In this document: one piece after another, positions 30,887 through 42,440 of the stretch | Layout: each line of letters begins with the position of its first letter | Numbering within the stretch: position 1 is the stretch's first letter | Assembly (NCBI GenBank): GCA_037954235.1 | Contig: JBBMOA010000015.1 | Coordinates: 21,829,569 to 21,893,568, forward strand | Length of the DNA stretch: 64,000 nt | Direction of reading: 5' to 3' | Source: Aulostomus chinensis | Lineage: Eukaryota > Chordata > Actinopteri > Syngnathiformes > Aulostomidae | The notes under the pieces: model-generated | Databases searched by the model: none | What the model was told of the DNA's origin: nothing | What the model saw: the letters and a program-made list of their open reading frames with translations, nothing else | Translations under genes and position numbers: made by a program

Positions 30887-31254
30887 AGGCAAGGCTTTTT
30901 CAGCCTGAATTATTTGATAGATGAGAAAGGTAGAAATGCCAGAATATTTGCACTGTGTTGCAAGTTTCACAGAAATTCCACCTCTGGAGTTTTTAGACAA
31001 ATGGTACCAATTAAATCATGAAGTAGATTCAAATTAAGCGGTTGGCATTCCTTACCAGCAGATATTACTTCACTGGAGTGGAGTGGTATAGGCATAGGTA
31101 TAGGGTGAATGGGATGAGATAGGACCTGTAAAAGCAAGTGTGAAAGCAAATGACTGAGCACCGATGCTAAATACCCTCCATTTGTCTGCACTTTGTCCAC
31201 TGTCGTGCTGTTGACTATAGTAAGAGTAAGACATCATATTACCGGTCAAAAGCA

Positions 31255-32275
31255 CCATACCCTATATCAAAAGAAGCAGAGCAAGGAACAGCCAACATTC
31301 AAGGCTTTGCTTGATGAGGGATTAATTGTGCCATGTCGTTTTCCCCATTTAACACACCAATTATACCCATCAGGAAAAAGGATAATTCCTGGAGATTCGT
31401 GCAAGATCTGAAAATGGTAAACCAATGTGTATTACCAAGGCATTCAATTACACCCAACCCACTCACAATTTTAACAGATCTGCCAGCAACACATGGTCTG
31501 TTTGTAAGTAGTCGACATTAAGAATGCATGTTTTTCTGTCAGAGTGGATCCAGCATCACAATTTTGGTTTGCATTTTATTTTAAAGGCCAAAGTTATACT
31601 TTCAACCGACTTGCTCAGGGATACTGTGAAAGCTTGGGCATCTTCAACAAGGCTTCGGTGTCACGTCTCTCTCACTTCACATCTCCAGCTGGCAGTACTG
31701 TCATATCTTATGTTTATGATGTATTGATCACCACCACATCAAGAGAGTCACGTTGAGTTGACACTATAGCGCTCCCCAAATTTCTGGCGAGTGTGAGACT
31801 CAAAGTCGACAAACAAAAGTTGCAACTAATCCAGGAAGAATTAAGTATTTTGGTCATATCCTCCTGGATGTAGGGCCCTAGATGCCTCGTGCATCTCAAT
31901 GATAACATCATGTCCCAGACCCAGGACAAAACAACAGATGTTACACTTTTTAGGAATGGTTGGACTGACAAACTGCCACTGACTAATGTGAAAAAGCTTT
32001 CATGGACCTAAAAAAAAGGTTTAGAACCAACCCCAGCTATGGGACTGCCAAATTATGAATTGTCATTTCATTTATTCATCTGGGAAAAAATCTGGCGACA
32101 TGTCCAGTGTTTTACCTCAAATTCATGGCAATTAATACAGGCCAGTAGCATATTTGTGCGAACAACTAGCTCCTGTGGCGAGAGGTTTAATTCAATATAC
32201 GAAAGCAGTAGCAGCAGTATTGGTGTTGTGCCAACTCAACCAGGTCAAGAGATTAATTCAGAGATGTGACAATTA
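31255..32275 (+). pseudogene. Second retroviral pol remnant (reverse transcriptase to RNase H start)
   Basis: Across several frames: FKALLDEGLIVPCR, FNTPIIPIRKKDNSWRFVQD, NPLTILTDLPATH, DPASQFWFAFYFKGQ, FNRLAQGYCESLG, then ISYVYDVLIT at about 31696-31725, where the catalytic YVDD reads YVYD. FGHILLDVG and a later PVARGL-like block (about 32165) mark the connection region. The frame is broken at least four times. It sits just upstream of a 1.4-kb LTR-like segment with which it probably belongs. Confidence 0.72.
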
Positions 32276-32369
32276 GTCCAGCTGAAGAAAGGCTTTCGGC
32301 CTGTGAGGCCTAACACCCCTTTTCAAAGCCTGAATTCAAGTGACCACATGTTCTTGAACAAAGGGTCAT

Positions 32370-32377
32370 AAAAGAGG
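32370..32377 (+). promoter_or_regulatory. Polypurine tract of the second retroviral remnant
   Basis: AAAAGAGG directly precedes TGTGATGAATCTGG, the presumed LTR start. A purine run abutting a TG start is what a 3' LTR junction looks like. Confidence 0.5.
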
Positions 32378-33771
32378 TGTGATGAATCTGGCCACTGGCC
32401 CCCCTCTGAGAACCTGGCCACTGACCACGTCCAAGAACCTGTCAAAATGCTATTGGCTGAGAGCCAGTATCATCCCACAGGAAGTGACATCATCGGCCTC
32501 CACATATAAACTTCAGCACGAAGAAGATTCTCTCTCTCTCGGGGATTTTCTTCTCTCTGTGGTTTTCTTCCCTTGGGTGGTTTGCGACGTCTTCAGAAGA
32601 TTCAACCCTCCGGTTCTCCACCTCGGACCTCGAGTGCAGTGCAGTGACGACAGAGACTGCACAAGGACAACTCTCTCCCTCCTGTCACAGCATCCAGAGA
32701 AGCCACCGTCGAGCCACGCAATCAGCGTGAACTGGTCCCTGGTGAAAGAAAGCTCAACAGCTTCTTCATCCTTCCCACCAGTAACTCCAGCAGACCCTGC
32801 AGGCTGCCCACCGCCGCTCTGCTGCCCTCTGAGTCGAGCCGAACCGCGCTCCGTAACACGGCAACCGAATACCTTACCGCTCCACCGGGTCAAGTAAGGA
32901 TTCCTTTAACTAGGCATTTTCTGGGCAAAGAAATAGCTTAGTGTGTTGTATAATGTCTATGAATGCTCTGTTTATGTGACGGAAGTCCCGTAATTAGCAC
33001 AAATTACATAGCATTGTACGTTATTTATTGACGTTAGTTATTAATAACCATGACATCTCAAGAAGGTGTTACCGGTTATTAATACTGCATAAGTGTGTTA
33101 ACACATTTTTGGGTTTACCTTTGTTCTTTTCCCTCTCTCTCTATCTCTCTCTCGACAAGCCCGCCGCTTAGTTATTAACATTCCATAAGTTCTACCTCCA
33201 CGGTGCTAACTAGCGGCTAGCTAGCCTCAGCTAACTAGCCTAGCTGTTAACCCTGCTGCGACGCTAACTGGGTGCCAGGCAACCAGACTCCCTCTCCCCT
33301 TACTCACTCCCTCACTCTCACACACACACACACACACTATCACTCGTGTCTTTTGGTTAGATAACCGTTATACCAACGTGTTGCTGATTGATGGATGCAC
33401 TGTGTTAATAAATATATTTTCATTATATGAGAGAAGTCGTAGTGTCTTTTGTGTACGAATTTGTAGTCACGTGTCTAAGCAATAGCCAGGACTCGGATCT
33501 CATTCTTCGAACATCAGAGCTATCCCTAGGTAGTTAATGTTACAGAATATTGACTGTTTAGTAGATTAACTCTGTTCAAGACTGATGACTTTTAGAAGTT
33601 TGGTTGTATTATTGTATTGTATTGTATTGGTTGTTTCCCTGAACTCATCAGGGTGGTGCCCCAAATAATTAATATTTAATATTCATTAATAATTTATTTA
33701 ATAATCAATAATTATATTGATAATTATCGATTATCATTATTTTTGACCAATTCGCTCTTCAGCGCACAACA
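32378..33771 (+). repeat. Probable LTR, about 1.4 kb
   Basis: Starts TGTGATGA after a purine tract and can end at CACAACA (33765-33771). It has a TATA-like CACATATAAAC at about 32505, pyrimidine-rich and CpG-bearing sequence after it, and an AATAAATATATTTT signal at about 33407. That order (TATA, transcribed R region, poly(A) signal) is LTR-like. No second copy is in the window, so the ends are unproven. An open frame at 32379-32897 is not supported as a gene. Confidence 0.5.
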
Positions 33772-33914
33772 TTGGCATGCAGTGACATTGTCTTATTTCA
33801 TCCTCTAACTGTCCACGTCCCACATGAAGTTCATTCGCTTCTGCTACAAGCAAAAAATTTGCATCTCACGCCCGCCCACTTATTATCATATCTGCTACTT
33901 TGAATTTTTTCGCA

Positions 33915-34155
33915 CGTAAACTGTTTTCTTGTCTGTAATAACATCTACTGCACGTCTGTCTGTCCTGGGTGAGGGATCCCTCCTCTGTTGCTCACGCTGA
34001 GATTTCTCAGATTTTTCCCTGTAAAAGGGTTTTCTATTGAGTTTTCAGTCGATGTGTGGGTCTAAGGGCAGAGGATGTTGTTATAATGCCATGTAAAGCC
34101 CTTTGAGACAAACTGTTTGTGAAAACGGGCTATACAAATAAAATTGCCTAGTCTT
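33915..34155 (+). mobile_element. L2 LINE, 3' tail only
   Basis: About 240 bases matching the last part of the copy at 28535-28785: AACTGTTTTCTTGTCTGTAA, GGGTGAGGGATCCCTCC, and the end GGGCTATACAAATAAAATTG. Extreme 5' truncation is normal for LINEs. 34156-34453 next to it has no recognised content. Confidence 0.82.
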
Positions 34156-34484
34156 GTCATGTAACTCTTGCACGATGTACTTGTCACAGCTACGGCTAGG
34201 GCTTCCCCACCCACATCCTCACCTCAACCTCAGACTCCCACCTCCTGACCAGTCACTGGAAGTGCGGCCATGTCACCCTCACCCGCCACACTCTATCAAA
34301 GCCCCAGCAAAAGTGGACGGATCGCCGGATCTTCCCATAGCTTCCTGTGGCAAGTATAGTCCTCAGTCTTGAGTATATCTGATAGCCGAAGAACTCAGTA
34401 TCTTGTTTTTTCCTTTCCTATTCGAGTTTTTGATCTTGTCTGTTTCCTTGCCTCAGAGATGTTCACAAGTCTTTTTTTGCAAGT

Positions 34485-34570
34485 CCAAGTCAAGTCTCAA
34501 GTCTTTGGTCACGAGTCCAAGTCAAGTCTCAAGTCTTTGGTCACAAGTCCAAGTCAAGTCCCAAGTCTTG
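34485..34570 (+). repeat. Three-unit tandem repeat, about 33 bp
   Basis: Near-identical units built on AGTCCAAGTCAAGTCTCAAG followed by TCTTTGGTCAC, repeated about two and a half times at the left end of the hAT element. Likely subterminal repeats that bind transposase. Confidence 0.8.
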
Positions 34571-34754
34571 AATAGATGAAAGTCTCATGTCTCTTCTGGT
34601 TGTAATGAGCGTTCTGTCATCTGCTGCTATCCACTCTGCTAATACTGCACAGCTATATCCAGGAAATTCAAACCATTTACTGTATTTATTATCACTCCTT
34701 TATCTAATAGCATACAGTATCAGTACTGATTAGTTGTTTGTTATGACACCTCAT

Positions 34755-35930
34755 AGAGGCAGCCACCTACGGGGGAGAGGTGGATCTGGAGGAATACACC
34801 TCCTCCGTCCTCGGCTGCATCTCCAAGTGTGCTGATGATGTCATCACCACCAGGGCAGTAACCTCCTACCCGAACCAGAAACCCTGGCTAAATATGGAAG
34901 TGAAAGGGCTGCTGAAAGCCAGGGATGCTGCATTCAAGGCAGGTGAGGCATCAGCACTCACCGAGGCAAGGAAAGAATTGAAGGCAGCCACCGCGAGGGC
35001 TAAAGCCACAGACGCCCAGCAAACACAGGGTTACTTCAACTCAAATGATACTCGGCGCATGTGGAAGGGCATCAAGCTGCAGGCCCTGACAACATCCTGG
35101 GGTGAGTACTGAAGGACTGTTCACAACAGCTGTCCGAGGTGCAGGTGGACATCTTCAACACCTCACTGGCGTGGTCATCTGTCCCCACCTGCCCAAAGAC
35201 TGCCACTATTGTTCCTGTCCCCAAGTGCTCCACAGTGACAGGCCTAAATGACTACCGACCCATTGCGCTCACCCCAGTAGTCATGAAGTGCTTGAGAGGC
35301 TGGTCAAGGCCCACATCAAGACCTCCATCAATGTCACTGTGGACCCCCACCACTACGCCTACAGGCAAAATCGCTCCACTGATGACGCCATTTCATCTGT
35401 GGTCCACACAGCCCTCACCCATCTGGAGAGCAGGAACTCCTACGTCCGCCTGCTCTTCCTGGACTTTTCCTCCGCCTTCAGCACCATCATCCCACTAACC
35501 CTGGTGTAGAAGCTCTCCTCCCTTGGATTGAGTCCCACATTGGGGAATTGGGTCCTGGACTTCCTGATCAACAGACCTCAGACCGTCAGGATCCACAACA
35601 CTGTCTCTTCCATCTCCCTCAGCACCAGCTCGCCACAGGACTGTGTTGAGCCCCCTCCGTTTCACTCTGTTGACGTACGACACTCCAGCTGCCATATAGT
35701 CAAGTTTGCAGATGACACAGCTGTAGTAGGACACATCACCAACAACGATGAGGTCGAAGACAGAGAGGAGGTGGAACACGTGGTTCAATGGTGCAGAGCA
35801 AACAACCTCTGCATCAGGGTCCAGAAGACCAAGGAGATGGTGGTGGACTTTCGGAGGGACAAGCACCCTCCCCTGCAAATTGGTGGCGCAGCTGTAGAAG
35901 TGATATATATATATAGATATAGATATAGAT

Positions 35931-35961
<31 letters not shown>

Positions 35962-36195
35962 TATCTATCTATCTATATCTATATCTATATATATCTCGCT
36001 GGAGCCCCCCTGCCCTCCATTCAGGAACTGTACTCCTCCTGAGTCAGGAAGAGGGCAGGGAACATCATTAGAGACCCTTCTCACCCTGGACACAAACTGT
36101 TCTCACTCCTCCCCTCTGGCAGGCGCGACAGAATCCTGCGACAAAAACAACAAGACTGAAAAACAGTTTCTTTCCCACTGCCATATCTCTCTTAA
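34755..36195 (+). pseudogene. Rex1/CR1-like LINE, polymerase region (broken)
   Basis: The frame from 34780 to 35112 is the linker (KPWLNMEVKGLLKARDAAF). Then, in changing frames: TIVPVPKCSTVTGLNDYRPIA (one residue run across 35193-35260), LDFSSAFSTIIP near 35455 (catalytic Asp), and HIVKFADDTAVVG at about 35690-35730 (FADD box), then KEMVVDFRR. The region near 35640, where the PQG block belongs, is damaged. The element stops at about 36195 for the Harbinger insertion and its tail is at 37305-37480. Confidence 0.78.
35898..35992. repeat. Self-complementary TAGA/TATC microsatellite
   Basis: TATATAGATATAGATA and GATAGATAGATA on the left half, then TATCTATCTATC and TATATCTATA on the right. The two halves are reverse complements of each other, so the tract can fold into one long hairpin. 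It lies inside the Rex1-like LINE. Confidence 0.92.
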
Positions 36196-36200
36196 AAAGC

Positions 36201-36985
36201 TGGGGCCTCATGTATGAACGCGGTTTACGCAAGACAAACTTAAGTACGGCAGGATCTACGCTCACGTTCTGATGTATCAACGCGAAATGTTAGTCGATTC
36301 TTGCGCTGTGTCACGCCAACTCTGGAGGTGCCGTAGAAGTTGGCGGAAAGCAGATTCTTGCGTTAACTGCACTTTGGTCCGTTGGCGACACCCTGTGGCG
36401 GTGTTTGGTGACTGACATTATTTGATAACCGCACATACATCGGGCACAAAAAAGCATTTCAGCGGGAGATAGCGGACCGTTCCGGGGTGAGCCAGTCGAC
36501 CCTCAGCCGGGCCATGCCCTTGGTGGTGGACCTGCTCATTCGCCTCTCCCGCAGGTACATTAAATTCCCTTACGGTGCGGTTGAACAGGCCAATATTAAA
36601 GTGCGATTTGCAGCAATAGCCGGATTCTCTAATGTAATCGGAGCCATTAACTGCACTCATGTTGCCATAAAACCGCCTTTCCATGAGGAATACGCTTACG
36701 TAAATCGTAAGGGTGGATCCATGTGAGCCAGATGATGCACCGCCGTGAAGTGGAGGACTGTCCACCAACGTCGGCCTGGTGCTGGAGCCGGGGGAACGGA
36801 CTGTCCCGAATGACACTAGTCCTGGCGGAGGGGCTGGCGCAGGAGCCAGCAGGGATGCTGCACGTCGGCGGCTTTGCAGATGGATCAACTTCTGTCAATA
36901 AACATATTGGTTTATTTAAATGGCAGATTGTGTATTGTTTTGCGTTTACAAAGCATGTGGAAATGTTGCGTAAGAGAGTTATTAC
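36201..36985 (+). mobile_element. PIF/Harbinger element fragment
   Basis: Starts with GGGGCCTCATGTATGAACGC, the typical Harbinger terminal sequence. The transposase piece 36455-36715 reads AFQREIADRSGVSQSTLSR (helix-turn-helix-like) and GFSNVIGAINCTHVAIKPP. That last block normally has Asp (IDCTH), the first catalytic residue, but here has Asn. The remaining transposase is gone. A non-coding right part (36740-36985) follows and matches 63880-64000. The right terminus dissolves into a microsatellite. Confidence 0.8.
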
Positions 36986-37261
36986 TTATATATATATATA
37001 TACACACAAGTATATATACGTATATATATATATACTTGTATATATATATATATGTATATATATACACGTGTATATATATATACGTATATATACACATATA
37101 TACATACATATATATACATACACACACACACATATATATACATACACACACACACATATATATACATACACACACACACACATATATATACACATACACA
37201 CACACACATATATATACATACATATATACATACACATATATACATACATATATACATACAC

Positions 37262-37294
<33 letters not shown>

Positions 37295-37304
37295 CAAATA
37301 TATA
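36986..37304. repeat. Compound (TA)/(CA) microsatellite
   Basis: Alternating TATATA, CACACACA and CATATATACATA units over 300 bases. Long reading frames in all directions across it encode only Tyr/Ile/His/Thr repeats and are not genes. Confidence 0.95.
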
Positions 37305-37482
37305 TTGTTATTTTTTTATTTCCTTCTGTAAATATCTTTTCTGTTTGTAATACCTACTTCTGTTCTCTACTCTCTATTATGCTATCGCTTGCTATCCCGG
37401 GACCAGAGTTCAATTTTCGTACCACCAACATGGAAATTAGAGTAGTATGACAATAAAGATCCTTCAATCCTTGAATTATATA
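37305..37482 (+). mobile_element. Rex1-like LINE 3' tail
   Basis: Ends GTATGACAATAAAGATCCTT, then CAATCCTTGAATTA, the usual 3' end of Rex1-type fish LINEs. It continues the LINE that stops at about 36195, so the Harbinger element sits in the LINE's 3' untranslated part. Confidence 0.7.
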
Positions 37483-38534
37483 ATCACTTTAAACTGGGTA
37501 TTGCGATGTATTGTTTAATTACACTGGGTCTCTAATGACATCTTTTAAGTCTTCTATAAATCAACACATTCCTCGATCCTGTCATTCAAACCCAGTGTAA
37601 AGGTAACCTGAAAAACCTGTAACATTAACGTTGCATGGTCAACAATAAACCTGTAACCTGCCTGTAAGCCGACAGTATAACTATGTATTTTTCTATGTTT
37701 AACATTAGCCATTAAATGGTGGCAGAGGTATGTAACATCAATTTTTTTATGGCATATCAACGCCATTCAATACAAACAAGTGTGACAAGCAAATTAATAC
37801 TCATCCATCTTTTAAAATATTCAATTACAAAGCTAGTAGCAAACTAAGTTAACGTAACATAGCTGATGCTGAGTTAAATATGTTTGCTAACCGTCCATAT
37901 GCGCTAATGTGACTAACATACCAATCTGGGTGAGTTTTCAGGTGCCTGATAAAATTTTATGTGGTTGATCTAGCATCCTTAATTTTGTTGGTGCTGTCTT
38001 ATTTGAAGTTTTTATCACCAAACATAATTACAAAGGGTACAGCAGCAGCTGCAGGTGTGCCCGTCCCCATAGTGTTACCGTCATCTGAGGAAAGAGTGCG
38101 TGGGGTGCATACCTGCTGCGTAATATGGTTATTACCATGACAAAAAGAAGGGAATGACATTAAGCTCGTCAGACGTTTCAGTTTCCTCAATGTTAATACG
38201 CCAAAAAAGAAAACATAATGATTGTTCACGAGTCCCAAAACTTGAGTCCGAGTCGAGTCATTAGTCTTTTCAGAACGAGTTCTAGTCAAGTCTCTGTATG
38301 TGTGACTTAAGTGCGACTTGAGTCTGAGTCGCAAACTCGAGTCCCCATCTCTGCCTTGCCTTCCTGCAGAAGGTTACCACCTCATTAGACATCCTGAGTT
38401 CTCCTGTTTTTTTCCTCACTCCAGTGGATGCCCTGAGTTATAGTAATAAATGCCTGACCAGGCAATTAACCCTTCCCTTGCTTCCTGTGTGGTTGTGCTT
38501 TGATCCTACTCACAAAAATCTTAACAGTGCTACA

Positions 38535-38849
38535 CTAAATCCAGCCACTCTCTTGCCAACTCCCCAGGCTGGGGACAGACAGAGGGTAAAGGAGGCCAGG
38601 TCTGTGGGATGCTTTGCCCTTGGCACATGTCTGGCAAGCAGCCTCTTTAGAGTCCGCCTGCATGGAGGGCCACCAGAAATGCCAGTTGAGGAGCTGGAGG
38701 TTGCTGTTCATGCCTGGGTGACTGGAAAAAGAGGAGCAATGTGCCCACTTCAGCACTTGTGACCTCACCGCCTCAGGAACAAAGCACCTTCCAGGGGGGC
38801 CATTTCCAGGGTCCGGCTGGGTGTGCAAAGCGCCCTCTAATCCCCTCAA
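38535..38849 (-). pseudogene. Gypsy integrase zinc-binding region
   Basis: In the minus reading VRSQVLKWAHCSSFSSHPG and WWPSMQADSKEAACQTCAKGK form the H-H-C-C integrase N-terminal domain: the two Cys are present (CQTC), and the His pair is partly altered (AHCSSFSSH). The first residues are RGLEGAL. Integrase core is missing. Confidence 0.72.
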
Positions 38850-39048
38850 TTTCCCATCTGAGGGTTCCTATGATGCTGGAGGGCTGCAGGATGGTGTCAT
38901 GGCTCAAGACGGTGTCTGAAATGGAAAAATGCCCGGAAACAGCATCTGGCTTGACATTTTTGCTTCCAGGGCAGTAAGTGAGTGAGAAGTTAAAGCGATC
39001 AAAGAACAGAGCCCGCTGAGCTTACCTGGAGTTCATTTGTTTGGTAGA

Positions 39049-39612
39049 TTATATGTATGACCGATTTTTGTGGCCAGCCCATTCCGTAAACAGATGATCC
39101 GCCCCCTCAAGCCAGTGTCGCCACTCCTCTAACTCCAATTTGACCGCCAGGAGTTCTCTGTCCCTCACATCATAGTTGCACTCTGGGGCTGTCAGTTGGC
39201 AGGAGAAAAATGCACATGGATGGAGCAAATTGTCTGACTCACCACAATGTGAGAGCACTGCTCCTACCCCCATATCAGCGGCATCCTCTTCCATGATGAA
39301 AGGCCATTGGAGGTCTACCTGGATGGGGATGGGACTGATTGAAGAAGGCATTGTTGGCCTAAGGTGTTCTCTAAGGTATCTTAGAGAAAATGAGACCGGA
39401 CAGGGGAACTGCAACTGAACTGAAACCCTTAAGTGACGGTAAAAATTAGCGAAGCCCAGGAGGAAGCATTGAAGCTGTTTGACAGAGGTGGGGATTGGCC
39501 ACTGGGTTACTGCCTTAAGTTTCTCCAGGTCTGCTTTTACCTGGCCACTTTGAATAATGTGCCCTAGGAAGAAGATAGAACTGCAGTGGAACTCACATTT
39601 CTCAGCTTTCAC
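39049..39612 (-). pseudogene. Gypsy reverse-transcriptase thumb and RNase H
   Basis: Begins KAEKCEFHCSSIFFLGHII, the block after the polymerase active site. FANFYRHL follows, and then the RNase H domain with DAADMGVGAVLSH (first Asp) and NYDVRDRELLAVKLELEEW (second acidic block). Reading is continuous through the 187 codons. Confidence 0.82.
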
Positions 39613-40600
39613 GAAGAGACGGTTCTCCAGTTACCGCTGCAGAACCTGTCGTACATATCTCCTGTGTTCCTCCTCCAATCAGGGAAAGATAAGAATGTCA
39701 TCTAAATATACAAAACAGAAATGGTTAATGAAGTCCCTCAATACATCATTTACCAGAGCCTGAAAAACTGCTGGTGCATTTGTGAGCCTGAACGGCATCA
39801 CCAGATACTCAAAGTGTCCCAGGTGAGTATTAAAAGCAGTCGTCCACTCATCTCCTTCCTTTATTCATACCAGGTGATACTCATTCCTGAGGTCGAGCTT
39901 GGAAAAGATGGTGGCACCATGCAAAAGTTCAAAGGCGTATGTCAAGAGGGGCAAGGGAAACTTATTGCGGATGGTGATCTGATTGAGGCCACGGAAATCG
40001 ATACAGGGATGGAGTGTTTTGTCTTTTTTGGTCACGAAAAAGAAGCCTGCCCCCAGTGCAGAGGTGGAGGGTCTGATGGTACCTGTTGCCAGGGAATCAG
40101 CGATGTATCTCTCCATGGCTTCTCTCGAGGCGAGAGAGGTTGTAGAGTCGACCGGGGGGAAGGGGTGCGTCTGGAATGTGATCAGCTGAGCAATCATAGG
40201 GCCGATGAGGAGGCAGAGAGAGGGCACTCTCCTTGCTGAACACAGAGGCGAGGTCATGGTACATGGAAGGAACACCGGATAGATCAGTGGATGGAGAAAC
40301 CTCTGCTCCCTTAGGAGGACGAGCAGACAGGTTTGAAAACATTGATTTTCCCACTTGAGGATCTTAGCTGCAGTCCAGTCAATCTGAGGGTTATGATGCA
40401 CCAGCCACGGATGACCCCGGATTATAAGGGATAGAGGGAGAGGACAGGATTTTAAAAGACAGACTTTCACTTTGCTTACCAGATACCCAGATATCAAGGG
40501 GGCGGGACTGATGGACAACACAAGACAGCTCCTTTCCGTCTAAGGCTCGAACCACTATGGGCTTCTCCAGGGATTCTGTGGGAATAAAAGCTTTAGACAC
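39613..40600 (-). pseudogene. Gypsy protease end and reverse-transcriptase fingers/palm
   Basis: The frame 39865-40521 includes IIRGHPWLVHHNPQIDW (protease-polymerase joint), then, across a frame change at about 40240, RPSTSALGAGFFFVTKKDKT, CIDFRGLNQITIRNKFPLPL and FSKLDLRNEYHLV (catalytic Asp). The YxDD part falls in 39650-39760, where the minus strand encodes FVYLDDILIF-like sequence. Confidence 0.8.
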
Positions 40601-40779
40601 AAAAGGTGGGGAAGAGAGAAGAGGCAGAGCGCAACAATGGCAAAGAAAGAAGTGGAAAAATTGTCAAGAAAATGCAAATGGTGTATGGGTTCATAGTCCA
40701 TCAGGCAGACCAGCGCTTCCAAAGTCATGTTTTCATATCATTGCAAAGCTGTCCCTTGGCATACACTATGCAAATGCTA

Positions 40780-41700
40780 TGAGTCAAGTCAAGTCAAGTC
40801 AATTTTATTTATATAGTGCCAAATCACAACAAAAGTTATCTCATGACACTTTACAGGTAGAGCAGGTCTAGTACCACACTCCTTCAATGAATTTACACCC
40901 AGCAATTCTCCATGAGCAGCAATGGGGACTGCCTTCTGCTTTGACGGGTTGGGGGGAAAGAGAACCGGAGAGTGGGGCAGAGACAAAGACAGATAATGGA
41001 GGAAGACAGATATGCAGAAGGAAAGAGTGGGACAGAGATAAAGAGAGAAAGAAAGGGAAGAGACTGATGGACAGACGAGGACGTGAGCAGGTGGAGCTAC
41101 GGGTGGCAGCTTGAGCCTCTTCAGGTCTGCAGCCTCCTCCAGCAGCACCCGGGATCTGGGATGAGGGGAGCCTGAAGGCTCCGGAGAAGAAGACGAGATC
41201 GTAATACGTATGAGTAAGATTTATGTATGACACATATAGGAGGACAGAGAGGGAAGAGAGGAGGAGCGAGAAGCCCAGTGCACCATGGGAGATCCCCCAG
41301 CAGCCTAAGCCTATAGCAGCAGATCTAAGGGCCAGCCTAAGCAGCCCTAACTATAAGCCTGATCAAAAAGGAAGGTCTTTAGTCTGCTCTTAAAGGTCGA
41401 GAGGGTGTCTGTATCCCGGACCAAAACTGGGAGACGGTTCCACAGGAGGGGAGCCTGATAGATGAAGGCTCTGGCTCCCATTCTACTTTTAGAAACTCTA
41501 GGAACCACAAGTAACCCTGCATCCTGGGAGCGAAGGGTTCTAGTTGGAAAATAGAGGACTATGACGTCTGTCAGGTATGAAGGAGCCTGACTGTAGAGGA
41601 CTTTGTATGTTAGAAGGAGAATTTTGAATTCTATTCTAAATTTGACAGGGAGCCAATGCAGAGAAGCCAGTACAGGAGAAAGACATGGTCTCACACATCA
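40780..41700 (-). mobile_element. L2 LINE, 3' half, reversed
   Basis: On the minus strand the polymerase C-terminus (41347-41694: LLVVPRVSKSRMGARAF and TFKSRLKTFLFDQAYS) is followed by the pyrimidine-rich region and the end at 40783-40815. There AATAAAATTGACTTGACTTG carries four AAGTC-type units. It is of the same subfamily as the copy at 270-4474 (compare its 3690-3860). Confidence 0.87.
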
Positions 41701-42360
41701 ATTCATCAATGATTGAGCTATAATAATATACAAATGGATCCATGATCTTTCATTCAATAACCCTATCTTATCTGCCCAACAACATTTACAGATTTTCTAT
41801 CCTAAAAATTTTTTGACATGTCCTGGAGCTGCTCAGGAGGGGCACATGTTGACACACTGGTTACAGTGTACAGTCGCCCCCCCCCCCACCGTCAACTTTC
41901 TAATCAATATACTGTATGCAAGCTCTTTCTATCCTCAAAAAGTCTTCTTCTCTTATCTATCACTTTTTTTTCTATCTTTTCACATGTTGTGTTACATCAT
42001 TGGTGAGTTAGCCTACATCATCCATATTTTAAGCCTGAGAGAGACTAAAACCACATGTTGCAGCATGCTTGGCGTCTTATTACATCTCGCAAAATCTTGT
42101 TCAGCTTGTTCTGTGAGTTTATGACAAGGGGATCTAAAGGGGAAAAGAGTGGGGAGAAAATAAAAGCAGCTCTCATTACTTAGTATTAACTTCTTAGTAC
42201 ATGTGTCTGTTTGGCTGTTTGAAGATAAAGACAATTTAAGGAACACATAATGAATGTAAAACGTGAAGTGATTATTTGTTTCCATTTATCAGAAGTCCAC
42301 CCTTAAATTAATTAACCCTCCAATTCATTTACCCCTGTGTCTACCAGGTTGCATTACATT
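41701..42360. other. Unassigned stretch
   Basis: About 660 bases without a supported gene. A run of C at 41877-41889 stands out. I see no repeat end or domain. Confidence 0.35.
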
Positions 42361-42361
42361 A

Positions 42362-42440
42362 CGCCCATAGCCGCTGGGATAGGCTCCAGCCCCCCTGTGG
42401 CTCTTAATAGGAATAAGCGGAAGAAAATGGATGGATGGGA
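42362..42440 (+). mobile_element. SINE 3' tail fragment
   Basis: CCGCTGGGATAGGCTCCAGC, GGAATAAGCGGAAGAAAATG and GATGGATGG correspond to the end of the SINE at 7566-7933. The head is absent. 42441-42745 beyond holds nothing recognised. Confidence 0.75.

Larger units (their letters stand above)
34454..38353. mobile_element. hAT element with perfect 8-bp duplication, host to other TEs
   Basis: Left end CAGAGATGTTCACAAG and right end, reverse-complemented, CAGAGATGGGGACTCG. Flanked by CCTTGCCT at 34446-34453 and CCTTGCCT at 38354-38361, a perfect target duplication. Terminal parts are rich in AGTC/GACT words (tandem at 34485-34575, dispersed at 38225-38340). A Rex1-like LINE (about 34755-37480) lies inside and contains a Harbinger piece. 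37485-38220 is AT-rich hAT interior without recognisable transposase. Confidence 0.85.
38400..40700 (-). mobile_element. Ty3/gypsy retrotransposon pol, internal fragment
   Basis: A minus-strand pol in the gypsy order: protease end and reverse transcriptase (39865-40600), RNase H (39049-39612) and integrase zinc domain (38535-38849). Neither LTR is visible, so the copy is truncated on both sides. Frames are changed or stopped several times. Confidence 0.8.

Noticed and set aside
32379..32897. 172-codon and 126-codon frames
   Set aside because: They lie in the LTR-like segment, have no known domain and overlap on opposite strands.
34485..34570. CRISPR-like array
   Set aside because: Eukaryotic DNA; units adjoin with no unique spacers, and lie at the end of a hAT element.
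36723..37450. Long open frames across the TA/CA tract
   Set aside because: Microsatellite translation only.
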